This document shows positions 33,801 through 48,800 of a stretch of DNA of 64,000 bases, in pieces. The translations under genes and the position numbers were made by a program. A model generated the notes under the pieces. The model had not been told where the DNA came from and did not search any database. It saw only the letters and a list, made by a program, of their open reading frames with translations. Every line of letters begins with the position of its first letter. The stretch's first letter is position 1. Source of the stretch: Strigamia acuminata. Its lineage: Eukaryota; Arthropoda; Chilopoda; Geophilomorpha; Linotaeniidae. The stretch covers positions 37,102,427 to 37,166,426 of the forward strand of contig OX442315.1 in assembly GCA_949358305.1 (NCBI GenBank), given 5' to 3'.

Positions 33801-36800
33801 TGATTCTCCGCCGGTGGCAGCCGATTCTGGTCCGCAAGCCGCCGCTTCTCCAGAGGGAACTTCGGCTAACAACATGATCGTAGCGACTATTCCGCTCCCC
33901 GAAGTAAACAACGCTGCTGAACCGGTTATTTTACTGGTCCACCCATATATGCCGAGACCAGACATGTCACTCACGGAACAAACGAAGGCAGAAGTGGAAC
34001 ATTATTTCCCAATTTTATTGGAAGCAGCTAAACGTATTAGTGTGTCGATTTCAAACGACCGAATTCCAGATTTGAGCGTGCCACTGGCCGTGATCCAATG
34101 GATTTTTCATCCATCCCGGCCGGAATCTTTTCAAACTCGCTCTTTTATTTGGTGTAAGATTTTACAGCAGGTCTCAGCAGCAGCACACCCGTTGATTCGT
34201 GAGGGATGGCACTCTGGCTTACCCGACCATCACTTGGTTTTCTCCGAGCCAACCAGCGCTAACACCATTCCGTTAGGAGGGCCTGATCCCCTGGAAGTAT
34301 TCACCGAAGAACAACACAGAATGCTCCTAAATCCACTGATCCATGACGTTGAGCCAGATGTAGTACCGGAATTGGTAGCTATTCAACTTAATTCTCCACC
34401 CGCAGCCGTCTCGGAAGTTGTTACATCCATGGAAGGATTTATTGAGGATGAAGAGTTGGACTAGAAAAGCGTCAACGATGTCGAGATCCGTTACTTTCCC
34501 GATATCTTCCCCTTTTAGGCAAGACCAGAAGTAACGAGTCCATTTTCTCCATCTCCATTTCTTGACCCGAGATGAAATCAAGAGTTAGTCAGGTTCAGGT
34601 GTATTTTATGCCGTTTTTGTGAATAATTCAAAGATCTTTAATAGTTAATTTAACAATTCTGTTAAAATTTGATTACGAGTCAATGTGAGTTTGTTTATAT
34701 GAATACTAATTTTAATACTTGAATTTTAACGTGTAAAGTGTTATTTTGCAAATCATTATATTTCCAGTGAGAAGTTAAGTTTTGTGAAAATAATTGTTAA
34801 ATTTTATTAATCATTTGTTTGGTACAAGAGTTTGATGTTAGTTTAAGTTATCGCCTTTTCTTGATGCAGTTGTAAGTCCACCTGTAAAGAGAGATGGAAG
34901 TTATTATTGATAATTGAAAGTTTTATAACCCTAATAAATATTTTTTGAAGCATTTGATTAAGAAATACTCTTTATTTATACTATTAAGATATAAAATAAA
35001 GGTTTTTACTTACCAAGGATTACAGCTCGAGTCCCCTAGATGACAGTGTGGTCTTGATCCTCAAGATATTCGGAATAAATAGTATGTTAATACAGGTATT
35101 AACATATATTTAAGGGGGACTTGTGACGGTTACACTGTCATGCACTTTGTTAGTATAGGACGATTACTTCACCAATAGATGGCGCTGATGCGTTTTAGCG
35201 GTAAATTCAAATTTCGACAATTTTTGAGTGAATAAAATATAAATTACTATTTATATTTTATTCCACTGCAACTTTAGACACTTTTAAATACTTTTGGATG
35301 TTTAAAAACTAGTTGATTTATTTGTCACATAATTCTATTGAATTATGTGCAAACTCTACACCTGGTGAAGTCACCCCCCATCACCCACTGTGAGTTGGAC
35401 TCCTTTTGGATTATAGTCAAAGGGACTTAATCCAAAATGTGTCCTGCGTATCCAGTTCCTGTAGTGGACCTAGTAGAAGACTATGTCCTGAGTATCCACT
35501 TCCTATGATCTGGGATTGGATGGATTTGACTGCCCAGTGATCCCATTGGATCACTGAACAGCTATTCTCCTCACCGAGTATATATCCCCCTGCAAAACGG
35601 ATATAGCTCGCTCTTGTTCTGTTTTTGTTTGATACTGATATTACTTGAGCACATATTATACTTCTCTGCGTTCCGACAATCCGTTGTAGAAATACTTTGT
35701 ATTTAGTGTAAGTATCTAGAGTGGGTAGAAGACTCACAGACACACTGCCCGCCTCTTCATGCCAACATTCCGTTGTAGAAATGTTGTAACTAGAGTGAGT
35801 AATTCACAGACACATTTAAGTGTAGTATCTAGAGTGGGGTACAACCCACAGACGCACTCCCTCCAGCTTCATGCCAACATTCCGTTGTAGAGTGCAGAAT
35901 CTAGAGTGGAGTAAAATTCACAGACGCATTGGTAATGTAGAATCTAGAGTGGAGTATTTATATTTCACAGACGCATTATCAGAGTAATCGACGCGGAGTA
36001 ATTTCCCGGTTACTCTCCCGCCAGCCAGGACCGAGTGGAGTAATTTCCCGGCGATGGATAACCTTTCCTGCGAGATATTTCGATTCAATTCGTTATTGGT
36101 TTGACGGAACATTTAAGTCTAACTTAGATGTTGATTGCACTCGGGGCAAAAAATAGCTCGGCGCTATTTTAATATATTTTACTTATTTTCATAGTTTTAG
36201 TTAAGTTTGTGACTCTAAAATATCATGATTAATTCCATAGAATTAATATGAATATTTATTCTCACATTGTTACATCTCGCGGTAATTATTGATTACAACA
36301 ATTATCTGCGATGCGATGTGTGTGACGATACAGAAAAGTCAACCGCACCTCTCGGATATAACCCACCCAGCCTAACCATTTACACGCCTTTTAGAACCAA
36401 ACCCCGGACCATTTAGAAGCCAAAGCCATTCATAGATGACATCTTTTACGTCACAGCAATAAGACCGTTACAAATTCTTATTGCATGACTGAAGCCTTCA
36501 AATGATATTATTTCAGGGCTTTTGCCAAACAACTGTATAGTTTAACTTCTCGTCATTTTAGCCACTTGTAGGCATAGTATTTATATAAGGTTCAAACCGG
36601 AATAAATGTTATATGTTTTGAGAAAACATCAGGTTTGCATATTTTACATTTTCACACAGATAGTTCACACTTTAGTTTAGCAATTGCTATCTCCAGAAGG
36701 TAATCGTCACAATTTTAGACAGAGATTAGCGCAAAATAAAGTATACGGTATTCTTTTTTTTATTTGCAGTCATTTCAAACCCATTTTCAAGGTCATTTTG

Positions 36801-39800
36801 AGGACGAAACAATTGTGAGCACGAATTACGAGTGCGCTATCTTGAGATTTATTATTTACCATTTACCACACTTAAAAAGATAATTTATTGGTGTTGTATT
36901 TAGTTTAGTTTAATATAGAGTAGTATAGTAACATAGTCGATAAGTTTAATTAAATGTATTCAACATGTTTCCAATTCCTCTGTGAATACATGACAGGTTA
37001 CAAACATTTACTGTATTAGGCATATTTCTTGTGAACGAAGCTAGTATTGCTCAGGGACAGTGGACAACAGTAGCAGCACGAGGAATGAAGCAGTGATATC
37101 TGACAATATCAAATTTTGCATTGTAAGTTTAATTTTATTTTGTTTATTAACATTTTTTTTAATATTTTGTTTCATTCTTTTCTGCCATTGAAAAGGGCAG
37201 CATAAGTTTCCTTCATCTTAAGCGTAAAGTTTTGACACCAATGGTTTTACCAGAAGTATTGTCTCGAAGTCGATGATTGTTCAAATTTACGATGCGCGAA
37301 TAACAAGAGCAGCCATTACGGTAAGAAATTAACATAACTTGTTTATTCAAAAATTAACATAAGGGCGCAGGACGCAAGCGCGTCATGCAAAATAACAAAG
37401 GTCAAGATTTGGCCAATGGAGTAGAACACTCCAATTAAGTACGCAGATAAATTACTCACAGAAATGAAGTTTTTATTTCGAACAACTTCCGCTTGATGAC
37501 GTAATTGTTTAGGAAAAATGTATGCATCAATATTATTACGTTATTAGGATTAGGACAGGCATGCCAGTTAAACTCATTGTCTGTATAAAATACCAGTAAC
37601 TAACTTTCCATTTTAGATGAAAAATCAAATACACAAAAAGCTGTGAATTTTGTGTGTAAATGCAACGATGAAAGGAATTTTTTGAGCATGTTTTCGATAT
37701 GCTATCCGGGTTACGAAGAACGTATCTGACAAAGTTGTGCGCTTAACAGACCATGTCAAAAGCCATCGTAAAGACATTATTTTCTTTTTGCGTTTGATTA
37801 CGATTATTAAATGCAGTTGGAAGTTGATAACAAAAGGTATACTCGTAGCACACTGCAGAAATGGGTCACACAGAGGAAATCATCCACCAATGCCCATTTA
37901 ACACTGGCTTTAAGTGCCAGCATTTAAGTAATGCAGTGTAGCTTCCAATCAAGCGACGAAACAGCAGTTGCAGCTATAAACCGAAAAAGGAAGCCTGACT
38001 GCTTTAAAAAGGTCACTACCCACAGCGAGTTGCTGGTTTACATCTCCACAGCTCGTCTAGAATTAGGGAGGAAGTTGTACGTGACCAATCTTTGGTCTTC
38101 CTTCGTTTCCTGAAAGCTGCGTTTCACATTCAGTTCGAGTGAAGAGATTGTGCTGCCTCGTCTGCATTTTTATCTTTATTATTGGTTTGAGGGAATAAAG
38201 ATTGCACTTATATATACTAGTATATGAAACATGGTTGATGGTTGATTTGATTTGTGACGGTTACACTGTCATGCACTTTGTTAGTATAGGACGATTACTT
38301 CACCAATAGATGGCGCTGATGCGTTTTAGCGGTAAATTCAAATTTCGACAATTTTTGAGTGAATAAAATATAAATTACTATTTATATTTTATTCCACTGC
38401 AACTTTAGACACTTTTAAATACTTTTGGATGTTCAAATGCTAGTTGATTTATTTGTCACATAATTCTATTGAATTATGTGCAAACTCTACACCTGGTGAA
38501 GTCACCCCCCATCACCCACTGTGAGTTGGACTCCTTTTGGATTATAGTCAAAGGGACTTAATCCAAAATGTGTCCTGCGTATCCAGTTCCTGTTTTGGAC
38601 CTAGTAGAAGACTATGTCCTGAGTATCCACTTCCTATGACCTAGGATTGGATGGATTTGACTGCCCAGTGATCCCATTGGATCACTGAACAGCTATTCTC
38701 CTCACCGAGTATATATCCCCCTGCAAAACGGATATAGCTCGCTCTTGTTCTGTTTTTGTTTGATACTGATATTACTTGAGCACATATTATACTTCTCTGC
38801 GTTCCGACAATCCGTTGTAGAAATACTTTGTATTTAGTGTAAGTATCTAGAGTGGGTAGAAGACTCACAGACACACTGCCCGCCTCTTCATGCCAACATT
38901 CCGTTGTAGAAATGTTGTAACTAGAGTGAGTAATTCACAGACACATTTAAGTGTAGTATCTAGAGTGGGGTACAACCCACAGACGCACTCCCTCCAGCTT
39001 CATGCCAACATTCCGTTGTAGAGTGCAGAATCTAGAGTGGAGTAAAATTCACAGACGCATTGGTAATGTAGAATCTAGAGTGGAGTATTTATATTTCACA
39101 GACGCATTATCAGAGTAATCGACGCGGAGTAATTTCCCGGTTACTCTCCCGCCAGCCAGGACCGAGTGGAGTAATTTCCCGGCGATGGATAACCTTTCCT
39201 GCGAGATATTTCGATTCAATTCGTTATTGGTTTGACGGAACATTTAAGTCTAACTTAGATGTTGATTGCACTCGGGGCAAAAAATAGCTCGGCGCTATTT
39301 TAATATATTTTACTTATTTTCATAGTTTTAGTTAAGTTTGTGACTCTAAAATATCATGATTAATTCCATAGAATTAATATGAATATTTATTCTCACATTG
39401 TTACATCTCGCGGTAATTATTGATTACAACAATTATCTGCGATGCGATGTGTGTGACGATACAGAAAAGTCAACCGCACCTCTCGGATATAACCCACCCA
39501 GCCTAACCATTTACACGCCTTTTAGAACCAAACCCCGGACCATTTAGAAGCCAAAGCCATTCATAGATGACATCTTTTACGTCACAGCAATAAGACCGTT
39601 ACAAATTCTTATTGCATGACTGAAGCCTTCAAATGATATTATTTCAGGGCTTTTGCCAAACAACTGTATAGTTTAACTTCTCGTCATTTTAGCCACTTGT
39701 AGGCATAGTATTTATATAAGGTTCAAACCGGAATAAATGTTATATGTTTTGAGAAAACATCAGGTTTGCATATTTTACATTTTCACACAGATAGTTCACA

Positions 39801-42800
39801 CTTTAGTTTAGCAATTGCTATCTCCAGAAGGTAATCGTCACACGTGGAGGTTCTACCGAGATAGGTTGCATTTTATCGAAGTGAACTCTGTGATCAAAGT
39901 GTAAATTGAAAAATGAATTTTCTTGATTATTTTATATAGATATTATAATTAGAAAATTTCCGATTTTTCTCTATAAATTTACTGTGAAATATCCATTTGT
40001 TTTCAAAAAATTCTCATTATCTTTTGGAAATATCTGAATTCGAATTTTTGGATTATTTTGAAAAAAACTCATTATAATTCCGAATCTCTTACGAAAAATC
40101 TATTATGATTTTATTGAGTTTCCCAGAATATTCAGCTATATTCTGGAAAATTTCGAAACCTTGAATTTTGATCAAAAAACGAATTTGACTAGAAATCCTG
40201 CTGACTGAAAAATAAAAGTTAAAGTATTTTATTTTGCTGGTTAAAAACTTGACCAAGTTTCTATTGTTCTGTTTTCAATGTTTTTGATTATTATTTTAAT
40301 CTTTAACAAAGTAAAGAATGTGACAAAGAGAACCACTCACGATGCAGCTCGGAGTAGGTCATCCAGATGTGACATTGTTGAGAATTTCGGATTAGAAATT
40401 ATCAGGAATTTGTCAACATCGCCAATCACAGCAGACTGTCTTGACAAAGGAGATTTTCCGGAAGCTAGTTTGACAACCAATATTCAGCCACACTTGCTTT
40501 TCGACAGTGCGACCATCCAGTTGTGCCTTTGTGACCAGTGCCCGTTTGGACCATTCTTGACCACGCAATAGGACAGTTTTTCCGAAGCCACTTCAGTTTC
40601 AGCAGCTAAGGTTGTATTTTTTCAAATTATTTCTTAGTTTAATATTAAGCGTGTTACATTTACGCTAGTTCAGTTAAAATCTTATTTTTTCTTGTTGTAC
40701 GTGTATTTCTTTGAGTATTATGGCCCGTAGACCTGTAAGAGTTCGTGGAACACGAGGAAATCGTGGAGCACGACGACGTGGTGGTATGTGTGAAACACCA
40801 AGAGGAATTGTGGAGTCTGATCTAGAAAGCCAGGGGGAAGAAAATGTTCCTAGAGACGTTTCCAACCCAGGTAGTTCTCGAACGGATCCACTATCAGTCC
40901 CACATGATTTAGAAGTTTACTGTCGCCATTACCAATTGGAAGTGACGCAGTTTTCCTCTTTGTGTGAAGCTCAACAATACACGGCGAATAATCATCACGA
41001 GAGAAATCGTGTAATTACTCCCGATGTAGTTGTAACCAACGAACAAAGTGTTTCTATAGATCGAACTGGCCCTCGTTCGCCGGCCACATATCGCTACCAG
41101 CAATTGCCTGGATGGCGAATGAATGTTGCTCGTGACGACAATGGGCAGTTAAATTCTTCACTATCTGTTCAACCTTTGATTCAGTTACCAACTAGTTCTT
41201 GGCGATCGAATTCGGCCGAAAGAATGGGAAATTCCGGACAAGGAAATATTTCTGCGCCAATTTCCCGAAATTTACCAAGTGCGACGGCTGTAAATAATAT
41301 TTTACCCGCTCCCACTGGGAATTTGAATGATTCTTTCAGAGTTCCACAGCCTCGAACTAATCTGTCGGTCCAACCAAGGGGGAGAAATGAAAATTATCAA
41401 AATTTTCAATCTCACACCCAATCTGATGGAGATTTTAGGAATTATAGAAATTCCCGCTCTCAAGGTGGACGAGCTCCGCCGAGAAATCAACGATTTCCCG
41501 GAGCTCCTGGTGATCCGCGTGACTCCGATCCTAACTCGAGTAGTGACGAATCTCACGCTGGTGGAGGGGGAAATTATAACAATAATTTCCACCGACGTAA
41601 TAATTCTCGTTCTCCACCGCCACCTGATAGACATCAAAATTTTCAAGGAGAGCCAAATCCGCCACCCAGAGACCAAGGAAGTCGGTCTACACCCAATTCG
41701 AACTCTGCTTCTAATTTGTCGGACGAAAATGTAAAACAAATTATTCAGGGTTTAGTTGGTCAAATCCGAAGCCCGAGTAATCCCAGTCAGAATTTTGGAA
41801 AAGGAATCGAGATTCCTATTTTTGACGGGAAACAGACAGAGGTTGCGCGATTCCTTGAAATCGTCAAAGCTGTCGCACTCGGGAAAGGCATCCCTTTAGA
41901 CGACATGGTACACACTGCTGTACCTGGACGACTATTAGGCCATGCACAACGTTGGTTCCATAAGCAACGCCATACCTTTAATAGTTGGCGAACTTTCGAA
42001 GCCTCTTTCCTCGATTGTTTCGATCTCGTTCCACTTACAAGAGAAAGGCGACTTCTTAATGTAAAACAACGAGCCGACGAGTCACTTTATAGTTTTCTTC
42101 TGCGTTATACGCAAGAACAAGGTGAAGTGCCGCCAGGTGATAAAACTGGACGTGCGCAATTATTCGACAATTTAACTCAAGAAAGTTTCACGGCGTTATG
42201 TACACAAGGAATGTATGGTAACTTTACAGTAGATGACATTCTACAATATGTAGGAGCAAATCGCTCTAAGTTTGAAAGTTCTCAACTTGCAGCAAAATTG
42301 GAGTACGATAATCGAGAGAATCATCCTACTCCCAAACTTCACGAAAAATCTAAGATTTTTCCTTCTAAAACTTCACTACGTTTAACGCAAACTCAAGATG
42401 AAGTTGAAAATGAAGACGAGTCGGAAAATGACGACTCAACTGACGATGGTTCAATGGAGCGATTATTTGCCGCCCAGTATGAAAAGACTACTGGAAAATG
42501 CTTTTTCTGTCACGAGCCTGGACATTTTAAAAGAGAATGTCCCGCTCTTGCCAAAAAATTAGCAGGGAAATCAGACTCGTTAAATTCAAATAAAAGATTT
42601 AACCACTCTGCTCCCAACCCCGAGTTTAAACGACCCAAACAAAATTGGGTTACGTCAGAAACTTTAGACTCCAAATTTACTGACTTCCAGAAAAACATGG
42701 TTGACCTGTTAATTAAGCATTTACCAGCAGCCACTGAGTCAGTCACTCCCGACGAGACAAAAAACTGATTCAGGGGGTTGTTCAAGTTGCCCAACCCCCG

Positions 42801-45800
42801 CTTAAAGAGTTGTTTCCTTTCTCGGAATTGTCAAATGATTTATTTTTACGAAAAGATGAATTTAAATTAAGACATAAGCCTAGTCATCTCACAGTACCTT
42901 ATGTCGATGATTCGAAGAATAAACCACCATCGTTGGTCATTTCTTACGAAGCCGTACCTGTCTGTCGAAAGACTAGCAGCTCTACTGGCGGTGTCGATGA
43001 AAATTTAAAAGTCATGACAGACCAACTAGAAAATTTGAGTATTTTCAGTGGAAGCTGGAATGCACCCAAGAAACCGCTTGTACCCAAGGTTTTCAAGTTA
43101 AGAAAACTTCTTAAACTTGAAAAATGGAACAAGAAAGAACGAAAAGTATTGCTTGGCAAACTTTGCAATAGCAAATTAATTAATGGTGGCAAAGATGATC
43201 CGCGTATGAATGTCCAAATTGGAGGTTTGGATTACAACGCACTAATGGACTCTGGAGCCACCCAATGTTTTATTGGAGTACAACTCCTCTCAAACACGGA
43301 AATTCCGGTGGAATTCATACAAGAATGTCCCCGGGGAATGCGTGTCTGCGCGGTCGGAATAGATCACCGACCTATCGGTCAAGTTTGTCTTTGTGTCAAA
43401 TGGGCCGATAAAAGGAGAGTTACACCTATGACCTTCATAATTCTACACAAGAATGTATGTGGGTTAATTTTGGGTCACAATTTTATGCGTAGAACGGGGA
43501 TAAACCCTAATCCCCGACGAGCAGTGTTCACCTGTGATGACATGCCCGGATGGACAGCCCCGTACGAGACCACTGAACTTAACTGTTGCTTAGCAAGCAT
43601 TAAGACTTTGGGTCTCCAAGGTGAAGGAACTCCCACTTCACCGGACTGGGCAGAAAAACTCGTCGAAGGCTGCAACAGTTCGGCGGAAGAAAAACAGTTA
43701 CTCGTAAACGTTCTTGTACAATTAAAAAACGTATTTCGAGACCAACTGGGCTGTACGAAGGTGGCCAAGCACAGCATCAAGTTTAAACCTGGTGCTACTT
43801 GGAAACACCAGCCATATAGAATGTACAATCCGGCCAAGAAGGCGATTATGACGGAATTGGTCGAGGAGTTGGAGGCCGATGGGTTGATCGAACCTGCCAC
43901 TGGCCCTTATATAAGTCACCCCGTCATAGTGGCTAAACCCGGCGGGAAGTATCGATTATGTATCGACTACCGCTGGTTGAATGCGATCACAGAAGTTGAT
44001 GCAATTCAAATGCCAAGTATTGACCTATTAATTCACCATACTAATCAGGCCAAGTACTTTACATCCATTGATTTAACTAAAGGTTATCATCAAATGGAAA
44101 TGGAGGAGGAGGATAAGAGCAAAACTGCTTTTTACACCCCAAAAGGCAAATTTCAATTCAAGAGATTGCCATTTGGTCTTTGTAATGCACCTAGTTCTTT
44201 TCAACACCTCATGACTACCGTATTGGGTGACTCTCTATATAAACATGCTCTGGTTTATTTAGACGATATAATTATTTTTTCCGACACATGGGAAAATCAT
44301 TTATTACATATTAAAGACGTACTTGAGAAGTTGGATGCCGCGAATCTAACTATCAATAAAGACAAGTCAAAATTTGGTCGAACATCATTACGATTTTTAG
44401 GCCATTTAATTTCGGAGGGATCTCTTCTTCCAGACCCTGACAAAGTCTCGGCTGTAAGGAATTTCCCCAAACCGACTTGCTCTAAAGACATTCAAAGATT
44501 TGTAGGACTTGCGAATTTTTTCCGAAAATTTATTCCTAACATCGCAAATATTGCTCGTCCATTGACCAATATTATGCATGATCAAGCAAAGTTTGTGTGG
44601 GATGATCCACAAACAACTGCATTCGAAACTATCAAAGATATTTTGTGTGACAAGGACCAAGCCCTTCTCCACATGCCAGATATGAATAAGCCTTTTGTCA
44701 TTTTGACAGATGCTTCTCATTCAGGCTTAGGTGCAGTACTCTGCCAAGATGTCGAATTATTCTGTGAAAAGAAACAGAAATTAATTATGGTCCCGAAAGC
44801 AGTCGCGTACGCCAGTCGAGTGTTACACGGGGCCGAAGTAAGGTATTCTACGCCGGAATTGGAGTGTTTGGCCGTTGTATGGGCAATCGAGAGATTTCGC
44901 CCATATATAGAATACACGACTTTCACTCTCGAGTCCGATGCTAAAGCCCTTAGCTGGTTGATGAGTACGCCGGAACCATCCGGAAGGTTTGGTCGTTGGG
45001 CCGTCAAAATACAATGTGGCGCGTTTAAAATTATTTTTAGACGCGGCGCAATGAACCAAGTAGCGGACGCATTATCACGCGCTCCACTGTCTGCACTAGA
45101 CACTCCGGATTATGATTATATCGAACCAGAGGAGATCACCCATTTCTATCCAACTTGGAATGGAAACAGGTGTGCATCTTTACAAGTGACGGAAACTGAG
45201 CGCAAACATTTTCTTACAAATGTTGGCCTTAGTTTAGACTTTTTCTCAGAATCATATAATCCAGTTAGATTTCATGATTCTGGAGAAAAGGGGGAGGAAG
45301 AAGGATGTACAAGAGAAAATTGCAGACATATAGATGTCCACAATTGTAATCACGAAAATGTACACACTGCGCTAACAGATATCCTAAAAGTAGTTCCGCC
45401 GACGCGAGACGAAATTATCGAAGCGCAGCTTAAAGATCCAGCATGTAGTAAAATCCTTGTTTACCTAAAAGGAGACGAAAAATTAAAAAATCGTGTCACG
45501 GATAAACATTGGTTAAACGCGATTCGTGGCTACACTCTCGACGAACCGGAAGAAAATAAAGGTGTTATGCTAATTTATTTTGCTCCGACCGATGAGGAAG
45601 AGTTAAACGACTCCGGCAACGGGTTTAAGGCGGTAATTCCACGCTCTCTCGTGAGACGTGCATTATTCGCATGCCATGGCCACCCACTTACAGGACATGC
45701 CGGCATGAGCAAAACCCTAGATAGAGCAAAACAGATGTATTTCTGGCCTAGAATGAGCAAAGACACTCGAAACTACGTTCGCAGTTGCACTCATTGCCAA

Positions 45801-48800
45801 CAATACAAACCTAGTCAACACCAAAAGCATCGGGCAAGCTATACACCTCACAACATGACCAACCCGTGGGAGACTGTAAGCATTGACCTGATGGGACCAA
45901 AACCAGCCGGTCGTTCGCAATTAAAATGGATTTTAGTAATCATTGATAATTGTACAAAATGGATTGAAGTCTTCCCACTAGCGACTGCATCAAGTGAATG
46001 CATCGTTAATAAAATGAGCGAAGTTTTCCACCGTTGGGGATATCCAAAAAAGATAATCTCCGACAACGGCAAACAATTCGTGTCAACAATATTTAATGAT
46101 TTTTGTCGAAAAAATCACGTAGATATTGCTCACATTAGCCCATATCACGCTGCCGCTAATATTACAGAGCGGGCTAACAGGACTTTAAAAATGATGTTAG
46201 CTTTATACTCGGACATTCACTCTCACTGGCCAAAATATTTAAATTCTTTTGCCTTTGCGATGCGCACCGCTAAGTCCGAGGCAACAAATTGTTCTCCGAT
46301 GATTCTTAATACAGGAAGAATCGTTCCTTTGCCATTTGACCCGCGTATTACTAAACACGCCATCAAATTCGACAAAGAGAATCCCGAAGCCTACGTCTAC
46401 AGCATTTTAGACGTAATTAGACGTGCACACAGCGAAATGCATCGGAAAATTCAATCGAATTACGAAAAGCATGATCGACTACATAAAGACAAATATTATA
46501 TTTGTCAATTTGCCAAAGGAGATCTCGTGTGGAAAGCCACACATATTTTATCAAATAAAGATAAAGGGATTTCGGCAGGATTCGCTGAGAAACGTGATGG
46601 ACCTTGGGAAATTACGGCTGTTCTTGGCGGAGGTTCCTACACACTACGTAAGCTTTCTGATAACACGAAAGCAAAAGCGATCAACATACAGGATTTAATG
46701 CCTTATATCCCAAGTTACCCGATTGAGGAATGGACATTAGATCAGAAAGTCGGTACCAACGAATCACACCCGACTCCAGATTGGATGGCAGGTCAGGTTA
46801 TTAATTCTTCAGAATTAATAAATGAACCTGTGTCCATAGAAACAGAGGATTTAGTTGAAGAGAAAGAGGAGGAAACTTCTCAGATTTCTTCTAAAGAGGA
46901 CGAAACTCCTCAAAATCCGTCTAAAAAGAGGAAAAGATTTCCATCTCCCGTTCGACAGTCTAAACGTAGACCCAAGCCGAACACAAAATACGTGACCGAT
47001 TTTGTACAACTCGTAAATTGTCTAAAACAAGTCAAGTTGGGTTAGGACACAATATATTGAAAATATTTTATTTTAAATAAATATTTCCAATCATATTCAC
47101 GAAGAATTGTTAAATTTTATTAATTAAAAACATTTTTTTTTTGATGTGGATAAAATTTAACAAATGTTTGAGTTATTTTTTACACAAGCTGATTGTATTC
47201 AAATTAATCTACGTGTAAACATTTACTTGAAACTGTGTTTCCCCCTTTGGGTTAATAGAAACTTCGAGATGAGTAATTACAAACCAATCAAATTACTCCT
47301 CGAAACTCCCCTTAACCCCTGGTTTGAGATTATCACTCACTTGTTCGCCAAGTTTTGTACTGGACTGAAATCAAGGATTATTCTCGACCCTTCGACGCTT
47401 TAACGGATTTTCGCTGAAATTTAGTGAGTTAAAATCTAGATGATTTTGAACACTTATCGTTTATTTTACTGATTTTTTCATTTGACGAATATCAGTTCAA
47501 ATTCAGAAATTATCGACACGACGCTGATTATCGAAACCATCTCGTGGACAAAATCGCGAGTAAGCCTTTCACGAACTCACTAAGTGAATTCCCGGTAAAC
47601 ATTTAAGCAATATTTTGTCAAAATTTATAATATTTTGACATTAATTGACAACATTTATTTTGGTTAAGCGTTCATTACGGCGGACTTAGAATTCGCACGC
47701 GCCGCACAACGTTTTTATCGGCCAACATCGCCGGAACCGAACAGCCCTCGCAAATACGTGAAACTAGACATTAAACTAGCCAAGTATACCCTTCTAGGAC
47801 TACACCTAGTTAGTAAGTGTTTATTTTATGAAAGATAAAATATCTCTTAAGTTCCTTGGAAATTGGTGAGCAGACATGTGTTAACAAGTCACGTGTATGA
47901 TAGGGGCAAACGCCACCAGATGTCGGTAGTAAATTATTTACTCGGACGAATTGTGGAATTATTCGTACAATTAAAACCATGTAAAATGACTATTGTCGGA
48001 TGCTAAAAAACACTTACAAAAATATTTTTTTTTAATATTTTTATATGTTTTTTAGTTATTATGTCGTGTAGATACAAAAATTAGGTTTATTTCATTAAAT
48101 AAACACTAATTTGAATATTTTATCAGCGATATTGTTTTAAACGATAAAATGAAATTATATGCCAAGTCGAGAATAATTATTAATCTTAATAATTATTCGA
48201 CAAATGGAGGAAACACACTAACAAGGGAACTTAAGAATTAATTATGAAATTAATCCAGTTGTTGGTCGACAATTAATTTAATTTGAAATTAAATTAATTT
48301 CCGACGGTTGATTCATGTTCTCAAATAAAATTTATATTTTCTTGAAGATGCAATGAGTCGCCGAGGTCGTGCTAGCAAGCGACAGTACGTGCATTGGGAT
48401 CCAGAAGAGTCGGAAGAGACGGATTATCGCTTCGTTAATCCCTCCTCTGACCCCGAGCTCGTTGCCAACTGGGCCCGTGATAACCCGGATCTCGTACCGC
48501 CACGAATTAGGACCGCCATGGGTGTTAGCCCGACCGACTCGCGTCCTTCCAGAGGCCGTCAAGCTAGTCAGCGTGTTGTAACCTATGATGCGCCGAATTG
48601 GGATTTTTCTGACGACTCGTCACAATACTCCCGTTCTGCCTCGAGGAGACGGCGCCAAGATGACTTCTCACAAGAAGAAGAATCGGTTGAAGAAGCTCCG
48701 CCTCCAGCTACCAGCAGGCAGTTTGCCCGACCACGAAATCCGCGTGATACCGCTAGTCGAGGCAAGACTGGCAAATCCAAAGGACCCACCAAGTCCACGT

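Larger units (their letters stand above)
22708..36711 (+). mobile_element. Ty3/gypsy LTR retrotransposon, copy 1 (14,004 bp, full length)
   Basis: LTRs at 22708-24297 and 35122-36711, internal part 10,824 bp. The target duplication is 4 bp, ATTT (22704-22707 and 36712-36715). Order: LTR, tRNA-Gln-type primer site, 0.86-kb leader, Gag, -1 frameshift signal, Pol with PR-RT-RH-IN order (Ty3/gypsy), 1.3-kb spacer, third ORF, 0.65-kb tail, polypurine tract, LTR. All three frames are open, so the copy looks potentially active. It lies in intron 1 of the GPCR gene, antisense to that gene. The LTR pair matches everywhere I compared, implying recent insertion. Confidence 0.95.

Noticed and set aside
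33642-33974. 110-codon minus-strand ORF opposite the third ORF
   Set aside because: Antisense shadow of the Pro/Ala/Ser-rich linker.
32809-34464. Envelope gene
   Set aside because: No signal peptide, transmembrane anchor or cleavage site visible.
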